Below are positions 20,146 through 31,030 of a stretch of 36,634 nt of DNA, piece by piece. Below the pieces are notes generated by a model. That model was not told the DNA's origin. It ran no database searches and worked only from the letters and a program-made list of their open reading frames with translations. Position 1 is the first letter of the stretch. Each line of letters begins with the position of its first letter. This stretch comes from Dissophora ornata (lineage: Eukaryota; Mortierellomycota; Mortierellomycetes; Mortierellales; Mortierellaceae): NCBI GenBank assembly GCA_025201705.1, contig MU616608.1:46942-83575 (forward strand). The letters are read 5' to 3'. The translations under genes and the position numbers were made by a program.

Positions 20146-21998
20146 CTACAGCGCAATTTTCTTCTTCTTTTTCTTCGATGGCGGTCCAAAGATCTCGTCA
20201 ATCTCAGATCCCGGCAACTTTTTCTTTGGCGTTTTGATTGCTTCGAAAATGTTGTCAATCTCCTTCTTATCCTTCGCCGCCTTCTTTGCCAGCTCACCCG
20301 ACTTGAGCGATATCGATATTCCCGCCTTTGATCCTCCTCTTGGTGGCGTTGAATCTTGATCAAACTTAGAAATATTGTCGAAATTCGACGCAGATCCTCC
20401 TGTAGACTTTTTCTTTGGGCCAGTTCCGGGTGTCAAGACAGAAGATGATGATGGCGACGGCGATGCAGAAGAATCGCCTGTTTTCTTCAGCTTCTTCTTC
20501 TCCTTAATGCTATGCTTCTTTCTGTCTCCAAAGATTTGGTCCAAATCTAGCAGAGATGATGGCTCTTTTGTGTAGCCGGGTTTGGCACTTGAAGTAGAAA
20601 CCTTTTTCCCGAAGACGGTGTCGAGTTCACCGAGCAGGCTAGTATGTGCGCTGTCTAGCTCCATCACCGTTTCGCTAATGTCGCGGTCATTATTCGTCTC
20701 TAAGGACGGCGGTAGACTTTCCTGAAGGGGCCGGGGCGAGGAAAAGGTATTTGGCGTGGTCGAGGGCTCTTTTCGCTGAATTACTTCGCCCAGGTCTGAT
20801 CCTCCCATGGACGCCTGAGATGCGGTACGTTCTTTCCGCAGGACAACTTGGCCTATGTCCGATCCCATTATTGATGCTTGTTCTGTTGCCCGTGAAGAGA
20901 CTGATACTGGTAGGATATTTGGTATTTCAGGTAAATTGGTCGTAATTAAGCTGTTGATGGATTCTGGAAGCTGCTTCTCGTAATCGACCGCGCCCAGAGG
21001 GAGATTCTCTTTCGGAAACGATTTTACCCATGTACCCAGAAACTCATAGCAGTCTACGAGCTCGTTCATCCATGCTTTCGAGACAAGTGAGAGTCTGCTG
21101 CAGAGTCCAATAGCGATGAGCGCGAAGGACATGAACTGTGTCTTTGACATGAGCTGATAGAATGCCCTAAATGTTACAACAAGACGTTCATGTTAAATAT
21201 GAGTGTCGAACGATCCAAACTGAGAGGTCAAGAGTGTATCATACCCATAAGTTTCATGCAGTGCGGACTGCATCTTTCTCAGCAAAAGGATCGCTCCGAT
21301 TATGCGAGTCATGGTGAAGGCTACTGTGGATCGGTATGGGATAGAATCCCATTGGTTCTTCATGGTCAACAGTGTCTTCAGGCTACAATCAATGGCGGTC
21401 ATGATTAGTGACAACCCCAAAAAACCCCATCAACTGCCACGCTTGGAAAGGTACTAACCTCCTGCAAGAGTAAAATTTCTTGACGAGTTCGTCCACTAAT
21501 CCAGCGATATCCAGCTCCTTGATCCGTGAGACGAGACGACGGCACTACAACGAACTAACTGTTGTGAGTAGTAGCTCCTGATGATGGGACATAATCGACT
21601 TGAGGAAATAGTTCAGTTTCAAGCTGAATGTTTACCTCGCACAGTCGTTGAAAGTATCCAGCTTGCCTGTGCTGAGATTTGTTCTTGTAATACATCCTCT
21701 CAAGGATTGCACTCTCCTCCCAAAACTCTCTCCTGTGGAAGCATTCTTGAAAGGAGAGTAGCTTGTGGATGTTGGCTCCGTGGTCAGGCGAACTGCGAAG
21801 GGTATTGCGAGGCAAGAACGTCTTCTGTGGCGTCGGGTCTGAGAATGATTTGGTTGATGCCAAAGAAGGGGAGGAGGCTGGCGAGGCGAATCGGGATGAG
21901 GATCTGGATGCAGCTGAAGCAGGCAATGTCGCTGTCAGCGGAGCAACGAGAATCCTCTGCTGGTATAGTGGAATGCTGGGCTGATCAGTCGCTGCCAT
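20146..21998 (-). CDS. NEPRO-like nucleolar protein (Nepro N-terminal domain family)
   Basis: Exons 21998-21636, 21544-21459, 21382-21245 and 21166-20146 give 535 residues with agreeing phases. Residues about 80-250 match the Nepro/DUF4477-type N-terminal domain: LLSFQECFHRREFWEESAIL, then ERMYYKNKSQHRQAGYFQRL, a CRRLVSRIKELDIAGLVDEL segment, and the basic/hydrophobic helices around FTMTRIIGAILLLRKMQSAL. The C-terminal half is Ser/Lys-rich and carries four copies of a short motif, an acidic-Leu/Ile-Asp-x-Ile/Val-Phe core followed by Lys runs (ELDTVFGKK, DLDQIFGDRKK, EIDNIFEAIKTPKKK, EIDEIFGPPSKKKKKK). Human NEPRO is nucleolar. Here a role in nucleolar RNA or ribosome maturation is inferred from the family and the basic tail. 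Confidence 0.78.
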
Positions 21999-22092
21999 GA
22001 AGTCAAGGATGTGGAATCAAGGTCATTCAAACGGAAATAATAAAAAATTTATCTGGCAGACGCAAAGTCGTTCGTTACAAGGGTGAGCAAGA

Positions 22093-22098
22093 TTTATT
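22093..22098 (-). terminator. Polyadenylation-type hexamer for J-domain gene
   Basis: TTTATT on the plus strand equals AATAAA on the gene strand, 8 bases after the stop at 22106. The 107-base gap to the next minus-strand start (21998) is otherwise empty. Confidence 0.5.
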
Positions 22099-22105
22099 TT
22101 TTAGT

Positions 22106-23304
22106 CTATGTATTCTTTCTCTGCAAAAGCCGCCTTTGGACTGAACCCCTAGTCTCGTTCAACATCTGGTCCTGCGTCAGCTGCGCGTCCAGAGCCATCA
22201 TGCCCATCTGTCGCTTCAACAACGCCATGCATTCCTCGTCTCCCCTGAATACGTCAAATGCGCTCTGCAGCTGTCCAATCGACTCAGCATCTGGGGTTGT
22301 TCAATTACATAGAATATCAGCTTTGTGCATTCGAACAGAAGCAAATGACAGCCTCTGGAAGACAATTCAAGATATCATGGCGTGTAGAATACGTACTCGA
22401 AATGGCAGTCAGGAGTTCCAGTCGGTTGATGAGGTCCTTAGTGTTGTTTCTCGCTTGCTCCTTGGAGGGAACAAGGATGGGCCCGATCTGAGATATGGCA
22501 ATGAACGTCGAGATGAAGATCTGATGAAGGATTGCCACTTGCTCAAATGTCACCCGATGGGGCAAAATCCACGACAAAAGCGTGATCGGTTCTGCACGGG
22601 TCACCATTGCCAACTCCAGCGCTGCCATGCCAAAGAGAACGATGAAGCGCCAATACCGCCCAAACTGCCCTTTCCCTACAACACTCATCAAGATTAATAC
22701 AACTCCTGATCCGAGGTAGAACGTATAGAACGACCCGAGGCCACGCATGACGTAGTCTTTGGTTGTCTTGCAGGTGGTGCAGACAGTAATTTCGGGTCCG
22801 AAGCGGTCGTACGCCATCTTGGCCACAGGGTCACTCAGGACCTCGTGAGCTGCTCGAATCCTTACAAATGTGTCTGTGATCAATCGAGCAACTGACGGTT
22901 ACCAACAGAGGTGTGGGGATAGAAATAACACGGTAGTAGGCTGCATAGATCCGTGGCTCCTTACCTGCGCCAGCCTGTCCAACCTTGTCTGGGTGGTACA
23001 TTAGCGACGCCTTCCTGAAATTGGTCCTCAGCTGCTTCTGCGAGAATGAGTGGAAGTTGATATCGAGCAAGTCATAGCAATTGATCGGGGTAGCCCTGTC
23101 GACCTCGACGACGGTATATGCCAGATAGGCCAGGACGACGGCGCAATAAATCCGGTTGTAATGACGGCGATATTTCGGAGTGTTTGGTGTGGGCTTTGCT
23201 GCCGAGTTGACCGGGTATTTGTACGAGTACCAGATAGACTGGAGAAAATTCGTAATGAAGGATGGCAGGAACGCCCAGCCGGCGAGCCCAAGATAAGATT
23301 CCAT
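22106..23304 (-). CDS. Membrane-bound J-domain (DnaJ/Hsp40) protein, likely ER
   Basis: Exons 23304-22965, 22873-22397 and 22290-22106 give 333 residues with agreeing phases. Two hydrophobic segments precede the J domain (about 7-27 and 51-68, YCAVVLAYLAYTVVEV). The J domain starts at NCYDLLDINFHSFSQ, has the HPD triad at 104-106 (LMYHPDKVG) and continues across intron 1 as TFVRIRAAHEVLSDPVAKMA. Further membrane segments follow (FYLGSGVVLILMSVV, RFIVLFGMAALELAMV, and a stretch near ILHQIFISTFIAISQIGPIL), then a short helical C-terminus. HPD stimulates Hsp70 ATPase. The layout resembles fungal ER-membrane J proteins distinct from Sec63. Location is inferred. It is divergent to the USP48-type gene. 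Confidence 0.82.
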
Positions 23305-23568
23305 CCCGATGTAAAAAGCTTCAGTAATAGGGGTGAGATGATGAAAGGATCGCGTTTTGCATTAAATGGACGTGGCCGACAGTTGTCGATGAGCAGATCG
23401 TCGCACAGTCACAGGCTCGAGAAATGCTGGCAAGGCGAAGCATGCTTGTCGTATTGCATGCCTTCCAAAACTTCAATTAGGACAGCTAGAACCCGTTAGA
23501 ATCTGAGAAACAACGTCGCAGAGCATCAACCCTTCACTTGCGAAGTAGCAACATTTTCCAGCTCCAGC
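23305..23568. promoter_or_regulatory. Shared divergent promoter, J-domain gene and USP48-type gene
   Basis: Only 264 bases separate the two start codons, which face away from each other, so any promoter elements must be shared or interleaved. No TATA-like element is obvious. Confidence 0.5.
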
Positions 23569-26500
23569 ATGGCACCTTTTGGGAAAAAATCCGACAAGCA
23601 GTGGCGTTTTGTGGGCCACGAAGTGACACGTATTGAGGACCTGACTCTTTCCCATATCCGCTCAGTCTATGGCTTGGGCTGCAAGAATCAGGAACAAGAC
23701 AACGCAAAGGAGCCCTCAGGCCAAGTCAGTATGGAGGAGAGCAGCGAGAGTATCTTCCCGTACTGTAGCAATCGGTATTTTGACTCACCTCCGCTCAGTC
23801 CGTCATCGGTCAAAGGCCATGGTACCTGCTCTGCGGCTCGCTGTAAAGATGGAAATCCCCACTGCCTAAATTACTTGGGACAGGAACAATGGGAAAAAGA
23901 TGGTATGTAACAATGATTATTGTTGATATTTTTGCTTGACAATATCTCATCTCATTAGATATCAACCATTGCACTTCATAGACTCCATGGAAAATTACTT
24001 TGCGACCGTTGCGCGAAAACCAAACCCGAGACTTTTAAAACGACCAGAGGGTACTCCTTCAGGCATGAAGGTGAGGGGAGAAGATCATTGGGCACCGGAT
24101 GAAATTGTGTCGAGCTTCGTAACATTTACATTTAATTTGATCTGCCTAGAATCTTGGTGCGACCTGCTACGCAAATTCATTACTGCAAGTTTGGTTTCAC
24201 GATCTGGCCTTCCGTGATGCGATATACCGGTGTCAGTTCAGAGACGATATAGCTTTCTCAACGGTAATTGGACTTTGTAATCGCTAAATTGATAGGTAGC
24301 CTGGGATTACCCATTAAACACAGTACAACTCTACGTATTAGGACGCACTCTATCAACTACAACTGCTGTTCGTGCACCTGGATCGGGGACTGAAGAGCTT
24401 TTATAACCCACTGTCTCTTGTGAATTCACTCAAGCTTGATACCGCCATGCAGCAGGATGCGCAAGAGTATGTCGCAAAACAAAACTATGTGAGTTTTCAG
24501 CGGACGCTTCAAACTATTAACTCAAGGATAACCATTTGTTTTTGCTTCCAGGTTTTGCAATTTGTTTATGGCCAGGATCGATACCCAGCTCCAGAAGCAG
24601 CAAGATCCCCAGCTTGGAGATTTCATCAAGAGTCAGGTGCGAAACATTTGCATTTGCACATAGATCGAAGCGTGGAGCATTTTATGACAGGGATTGCAAT
24701 TGACAGCAACGTTGATATAGTTTCTGGGCCACTATTCTTACAACACGACTTGCAAGAACTGCAAAAAGACGTCGAAGAGGGATTGCCAGTTCTACGAGCT
24801 GATGCTCAACATCAAGGATAATTGCACTCTCATGGACTGCCTCGAGGAGTTTGTGGAACCCGAGGATCTTGTTGGTGCAGATCAGTAAGGGATTCTCTCA
24901 AAGTAGCAGTGGATACATTTTTCGACCCAATTATTGATTCACCGCTGTATCTTGTAGGTACTCGTGTTCTATTTGCGGTTCGTTGCAGGATGCGTCAAGA
25001 GAGATAAAGTTGGACAAACTACCAAATGTGAGTACAACTCGTCTTTGAGCCGGGGATAGACAATACAACCCATAATTCTGAAAGCACTCTTAACTCACTG
25101 TATCATGCACATAGGTCCTGAACATTCAGTTGATGAGGTTCGTTTATGACAGTGTGACATGGACGAAGAAGAAATCCAAGGACACGATCCGGTTCCCGGA
25201 GACAATCGACTTTTCGGAGCTGCTAGGATTGGGAGAGAGTGTGGTGTATGAACTATCCGCCGTGCTGGTTCACAGCGGACCAAGCGCTCATTCTGGCCAT
25301 TTCATGGCGCACGTCTTAGATCGAGAGTACGTGATAGGGAGCAAGACCCCAGAGACTTATGCACACTTGAACGTAATAGCTTGTAGCGAACCCGTGCTAA
25401 ATAGCACAGCTCTGTGTCCTGTAGGAGCAACAAGTGGTTTGTGCTGAATGATGAAGAGGTGTCAGAGTTCCACGGCACAAAGTTTGACCTGGAAGATTAC
25501 TCTGAGAGTGCCTCTAGCGCTAAAACCAAGAAATCGGCAGCCAAGAGCACAGGGAGCAATGCTGAGAAGAATCTCAGGTAAGGGTGGCGCATTTGATCCA
25601 TACATTCAGAACAACGTTCATGTATGAAGCGTAAGTTAACCATGTAGGACGTGCTTTTGTGACTCAAGCATCCTCTCGTCCCGGAATGCGTACATGCTAA
25701 CGTATACAAAGAGGTGCCCAGAACCTGCGTTCAAGCCATGTGCGCCACCTGCGAAAACACTCGCGATTGCGATGCAAGACAACTCAGATTTTATGAATGA
25801 ACTAGAGGAATATGCACAATAGTAAGTGCACAAATGACACTCACTACGGCGCACTTCTTGAGTCGGTTTATTAACGGTGGTATGCAAATCGCTTTCACTA
25901 GTAAGGAGGGAATTGAAAAGAACTTTAAGAAAGCGCGTGATGAGCGTCGGGAGCTCTATCAATGCTGGCATGTCAGTTGCGACCAAGTAAGTATATGTGT
26001 ATATAATTCAAGAGGAGCAAGACCCTCGCAGTTCTCCTGACCTTTGCGTTGATTTCAGGATAATGGCTATTACGTCTCAGCCGAGGCGCTATCAAACTTT
26101 ATCCAATTTCAAGACGAGATACCTCTGACACTGGATAACAGCAATCTATGCTGTGAACATGGAAAACTGTGTCCTACAGGAGTCCTGAAAAGCAAGCGCA
26201 TTAGCAAAGTAAGCACTGAACCATTGATCTCATCTGCCACCTCATCCCATACCACAGTCTAACTTTAGTATAACTCAAGACGGCAGGAAAACTCTTGGAG
26301 GATAGGTGGCAAATCAAGATGACTCCTTCCTTGACCTCTGAGGATATCTGTCTGACATGCGCAAGGGATCTATTCCAGGGTACGACGATTGAATATCTGA
26401 ACAGTAACGGCTGCGAGAATGCTCATAATCTAATCTCCCAAACTCGCCTACAGACAAACTGTATAGCTTTATACACCGTCGAGATGTTGAAGAATTTGAA

Positions 26501-28415
26501 CGCAAAGCCAAAGGGGTTCGAAGTCCAGCAGCTGTATGGATATCCAAACCTTGGATAGCGGACTGGGTAAAAGTCTCTCCTCGGCTTCATACTGCTCAAG
26601 GAACTACGGCAGATGATCCCAGTCCTGTGTCTATGGCATATCTGCCTGATGTCCTGTGTCCGCACTCTGGTCTCTCGAGTGATAAGACGAAGCGAAAGTT
26701 GATCAATAGGGCGGTGAGTATCTCTCGGTAATACTCGCTAGTATCCTACGATAGGTGCCTGTATACTAACCTCGAAGGTTATATTACTCTCGTTCAAACA
26801 GGCGCTCGAGGTGCTTACTCGTATTTTCGGTGAGATGCCCTTGCCTGATAGCGAAGCTGTTGAATGTCTTGTATGTCGCGATCAACTGCAGCCAAAGCTG
26901 GATGATTTGAAGGATTTGGCTGCTAGGGCAGCGTCTGAAAAGGTAGGCCGTGCATGAATATGCAAGCCGTGACGTGTCTTTGACACGATTCTAACCTAGT
27001 CGTAACTTTGACTGACTTCATAGTCGGAGCTTTCTGATATGATCATGAGAGGCGCACGCGTCCGCCATATGAAACCTGGAGAGAAATACTACGTTATTGC
27101 TCAAGGTAAGAGAGTCACTCCACGGTACTGATCGCAGGATAGCGTTTTCGTCTGCTTACAACCCTTCATTTGTGACTCAGACTTCATGAAGATCTGGCTG
27201 GACTTTATCAAGAGACCCATGGTCAATAAGCGACCAACTGAGATCGACAACACTTGTCTCCTCTGCAAGCACGGTCAGTTCACGTTTGATCTCGATAATA
27301 TTATTGACGTCGAGAATGAGGATGAAATTGCTGTGATCAAGGAGGAAGAGTGGGCGTACCTGCACGCGACGTATGTCTCCCTTCCATGTCTGTCTTGGTT
27401 GTGTTGATTCACGAGAATGAAATACAGCTGACGCTTGCACTTGACATTTGGTGTAGGTACGAGGGAGGACCTGAGATTACTGTCACCAGAACTGAGGTAA
27501 TGCAACCAGACCACGTCCAAACCAATCTCCGCTCGGTGGCCGAGTCCGTGCCTAGCCTTTGCTCAAGTTGCAGGAATGAAAGGTGAGTGACACGATCCTC
27601 AATGGTACTCTTCCTTTTCGAATATTTGCAACAAACTCATGAACTTTCCCCTACAGGATCCTGGACTTTTCGTCCACCACTCTGATTATCCGAGTGTTTT
27701 CTCCGGGAGAAGCTGGAGTTGAAGGTAATGACTCTATAGCACCCTCCGACTCTGGATCGGAAAAGGTTCCCGATATTCAAGACTCTGGCTCCTCCAAGAA
27801 GTCATCCACCAACAAAAGAAAAAAGCAAGCCCTATCCACCCCTACACTTGAAATTGGCTCCCGGCGATCTAAAAGATCCAAGGCGACCAAGAAACCGTAT
27901 AAGGAGATCAAGATCCCAGTCAGCAAATGGGAAACTGTCATGGGCCTAAAGCTGAAGGTGATAGCTCTAAGTGATGGACTAATTATATTCTTTGTCCCCT
28001 TTTTATTTTCGCTTGATCTGACCGACTTTTTTATTTTTTGTATACCAACATGCTGTGCGACTAGATTATGCAAAAGACAGATATTGTTCCATTGTACCAA
28101 AAGCTTGTGCACGAGAAGGTCGAGCTGGACAAGAATGAAACGACAATCGCGGATCTGGAGATACCTCCAAACGCGGTGCTGGACCTTATCGCGTTCGATC
28201 AGAGGATAGACGATCTCACGCTGAGCAGCCTGCAAGGTGAGCCTACAAAGTGTAGTCATTTGTCACGTCGCTCATTTCATTGCCGAGTGTTTGGCTTGTG
28301 CTGAAGCTCACCGTTATTTATGTCCATGATTGCTGTGCTTTGCTTAGATTTCCCGCCGATGCCGGGTGACGAGGGCGGCTTTGGCGGGACTGGGCTTGCA
28401 GAGGACTGGCTATAG
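23569..28415 (+). CDS. Ubiquitin carboxyl-terminal hydrolase 48 type deubiquitinase
   Basis: Twenty-one exons: 23569-23902, 23982-24070, 24150-24263, 24342-24466, 24552-24636, 24721-24884, 24958-25027, 25115-25326, 25425-25577, 25648-25821, 25902-25986, 26059-26208, 26280-26379, 26454-26713, 26802-26942, 27024-27105, 27181-27370, 27457-27582, 27657-27957, 28065-28236, 28348-28415. All phases agree, giving 1064 residues (human USP48 about 1035). Cys147 lies in [16 protein letters not shown], followed by QQDAQEFCNLFM, paired CxxC (zinc ribbon) motifs, [12 protein letters not shown] and His389 in [19 protein letters not shown]-like parts follow, each with a C/H cluster ([32 protein letters not shown]), then a ubiquitin-like end and the tail [12 protein letters not shown], much like the GFKGTGLLGH end of USP48. 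Joins 1 and 12 have in-phase alternatives. Confidence 0.92.
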
Positions 28416-28442
28416 AGTATAGACGTTTGACTTTGGGCTCAC

Positions 28443-28448
28443 AATAAA
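28443..28448 (+). terminator. Polyadenylation-type hexamer for USP48-type gene
   Basis: AATAAA lies 28 bases after the stop codon, showing that 3' UTRs here can be very short. Confidence 0.55.
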
Positions 28449-29155
28449 GGATGCCCAAGCAGTGCGTGACCAAGCTCGTGACGAGTACTGAACATGAACT
28501 GTATTCATGGACAGTCTATGGGAGCATGCAGCAGAGCTTGGACTATCCAAAACATGTCATGGCACGAGTCGAGTCCACGGGTAATCGCAGTCGTGTGTTC
28601 TGCCCTTGCCTGCTCCTTTTCAACCACACCCGCCTGGTGCGACATAGACTAGTCCAGGCAGCCTTTCGTTTTCTCCATCATTCCACCCCTTTCCCCCTCC
28701 CCATCCAACTTGGTTTACCTTGTACGTCAGTCAGACCAGAGCCCCCCGTCCATCTCTCCCTTTTTGCTTCTTTTGCTCCTGCGCTTCGCGCTTCTTGTTT
28801 TCTCCATCTCGTTCCCATTCAACCTCCATTCCATTCGCTTTCCTTGACGCACGAACAGGCCTCTCAATCTCTTCGCAGCCGAGTGACCCGCAGATAGAGA
28901 CAAGAGGTATCGTCGACCTTTATCCTCGTGTATTCCTGCTCAGCGTCTCTGGGAATAGGAGAGCTATTTCCGCCAGAGAACAAAGCGACTTTAATCTCAT
29001 TCCCATTTGTACCCTTTCTTGCTCTTCTCCCTAATCTTGTCATTCTCATCCCAGCAGAGCCACGACACGCCACGAAAGCTCCCAGAAAACCCTCATACTT
29101 TTTCTTCAGGAAAAGCTACCTCCCTCCCCAACAACCAAAATCAAAGTAGAGCGCC
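28449..29155. promoter_or_regulatory. Promoter and long pyrimidine-rich leader of LisH/CRA gene
   Basis: The plus strand from about 28610 to 29130 is dominated by C and T, with clusters of CTCC/TTCC, consistent with a fungal promoter plus 5' UTR. The frames open here (28451-28897, 28720-29034) are low-complexity Leu/Pro/Ser strings with no domain. No separate gene is supported. Confidence 0.45.
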
Positions 29156-30553
29156 ATGGACTTGGATTCGGACATTCAAGGCTCCACCAAAATTGATACG
29201 GCCATCCCGCGACAGCTTGTACTCGACTATCTGCTCCACAATTGCTATGGCGAGACTGCCCGTGCATTTATGAAGGATGATTTGGATGCAGCCAAGGATT
29301 CTGAAATTAGGAAAGGCGCCGGTGGCCATGTCGCCAATGGAAGCAATGGCAACAGCGCCAGCAATGGGATCAAGCATCAGAATGGGATTACGCCAGCGAC
29401 AAGTCACATTCAAGGAGGTATCATGGCGCGGAATGCCTCTGACGATAGCCAGCAAATGACAGAAGATTCCGCATCATTGATGATGGAGACGGAAAAAGAA
29501 GAGGAGCTGGATCAGGAGGGGGACTCGCCGATGGGTGAGAGCTATCTCGACGTAGGAGATAGCTTGAGTACAAGCACATTCACAGCAGACAAGGCACACG
29601 CGCTTCATATTGACGAGCAGCTCAAGAATTTAGAAATCCGAAAAGGTACAAACCGCAAGCACGATGGTTTTGCTACTTTGCGGAGGAACTCCCATCAACA
29701 AGACCCCTCTGCTCCTTCCTCCTCACATCTGACTGTAATCCATATCACCCCTCTTCTATCCATTTGTAGCGATCCGCTCTTTGATCTCCCACGGTGATAT
29801 CGGACTTGCAATGGAGTTGTGCAATTCTGCATTCCCAGGCGTTCTTTCGATCGATCCGCACAGCCCGCTCACATCGCCTGCGTCGATCCAAATGAATTTC
29901 GAGCTCCAATGCCAGAAATTCGTTGAGATGGTAAAGTCTGGTCCAGACCACGGGACGGAGGCACTGATGTTTGCACAGGGGGTCGCACACGACTTTGGGC
30001 AGCTGGATCCAACACGCAAGGATACGTACATCAAGCGCATGGAGGGTTTTTTATTGATCATTGCTTATTCCAATCCAGAGGAGTCTCCGAACGCTCGTTA
30101 TTTGAAGCAGGAGGCACGGGATCAGTTGGCAGACATTATGAACAGCGCAGTTCTCGGTAGGACAGGGCAACAATACGTCGATTTTGATTTGTTTCCTACA
30201 TAGTCTTTTTTCGGTATCTGACATAGTGGGACCTTATTCTTGGTCCGATGAATGGGATAGGGTACAATGGCATTTCATGCGAGCCAGTATTGCTGACGAT
30301 TGTGAAGCAGGCAACACTTGTGCGAGAATACCTAGCTGGAGATGCGTCAAAGACAAAACGCGGACTAAAGGTAACGGGCAGAAGGCCAGATGGCGATCAG
30401 AACGCGTTGTCGATTGCGTTTCTCATGGGCATAAACATATTTTCTTATACTCCCTTTGCCTCCTGCGTTTGCACAACATGTTTCCACCTTAATCTTGTGC
30501 CGCAGGCGCCAGCAAGATGGCGACTATCAACATTTTTAGAAGAGTCAAGTTGA
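29156..30553 (+). CDS. LisH-CTLH-CRA protein, RanBPM / GID-complex class
   Basis: Exons 29156-29645, 29770-30156, 30261-30370 and 30506-30553 give 344 residues. LisH occupies about residues 17-40 (QLVLDYLLHNCYGETARAFM). A Gly/Asn-rich and acidic linker follows. The CTLH-type segment starts at QLKNLEIRK/AIRSLISHGDIGLAME and continues through FELQCQKFVEMV. The CRA part holds FLLIIAYSNPEESPNARYL and ARDQLADIMNSAVL. Members without SPRY are known in GID/CTLH E3 ubiquitin ligases and related scaffolds, where CTLH-CRA mediates pairing. The third exon start (30261) was chosen on phase and on PVLLTIVKQATLVREYLAG continuing the CRA helix; other acceptors gave a wrong frame. The C-terminus is uncertain: a second phase-0 acceptor could replace exon 4. 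Confidence 0.8.
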
Positions 30554-30793
30554 AAAGTCGGTCAAAACGGCAAAGTAGAGTATCATCAGGAACGGCACAA
30601 TCACTATCCACCACAGCAGCAGCAACAGTTGGAACCGCAGGAGCTGCAACTGGAGCTGCAACAGATGCTGCTAACATGGGGAGGATGGTTATTTTTAGTC
30701 TTGAATCGAGGCAATCTTCGCTTTCATGTCCTGTATGTTTTTTTTGCCGTCATTGTTGCATTTATATTGTCTCGTCGTCATCCCTGGGAGTAA
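30554..30793 (+). other. In-frame 79-codon extension after the LisH/CRA stop, with hydrophobic end
   Basis: Directly after the TGA the same frame runs 79 codons to TAA at 30791-30793. It encodes a Gln/Glu/Leu stretch (QQQQQLEPQELQLELQQ) and two hydrophobic segments (LLTWGGWLFLVL; FHVLYVFFAVIVAFIL, then SRRHPWE). An acceptor-like ATCATCAG at 30582-30589 is phase 0 with the exon 3 donor, so splicing 30370 to 30590 would skip the TGA. AATAAA sits 97 bases after this TAA but 337 after the TGA. It may be an alternative last exon or 3' UTR. Confidence 0.35.
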
Positions 30794-30889
30794 AAAAAAA
30801 AGAGACCAGAAAGCAAAGCTGTTTAATTTTTTTTTCTATCATTTTTTTTTCTTTTTTTTTTTCTTTTTTTCGCCATAAAACCTCTTTCA

Positions 30890-30895
30890 AATAAA
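30890..30895 (+). terminator. Polyadenylation-type hexamer for LisH/CRA gene
   Basis: AATAAA follows a T-rich tract (about 30830-30870) of the kind often seen near fungal 3' ends. Confidence 0.5.
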
Positions 30896-30947
30896 GAATC
30901 TTTTCAGAGCATTACTTCATCGCGTGGTGCAACATATGTTTTTCACT

Positions 30948-30953
30948 TTTATT
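30948..30953 (-). terminator. Polyadenylation-type hexamer for ABC transporter gene
   Basis: TTTATT on the plus strand equals AATAAA on the gene strand, 78 bases past the stop at 31031. The two convergent genes therefore have signals only about 55 bases apart. Confidence 0.5.
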
Positions 30954-31030
30954 TGTGCATAATATTAATGAACCGCCGGTACAGCATGCACGAGATTATC
31001 TTCCTTTCCTTTTTTTCTTGTTCTAATGCT

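Noticed and set aside
28451..29034. Two plus-strand ORFs upstream of the LisH/CRA gene as coding exons
   Set aside because: They translate to low-complexity Leu/Pro/Ser strings from a pyrimidine-rich leader and show no conserved pattern or fitting splice sites.
30517..30894. 125-codon Ala/Thr-rich plus ORF after the LisH/CRA gene
   Set aside because: Its frame is a shadow of the CAG-type triplets. The frame continuous with the LisH/CRA gene gives a more protein-like product with hydrophobic helices.
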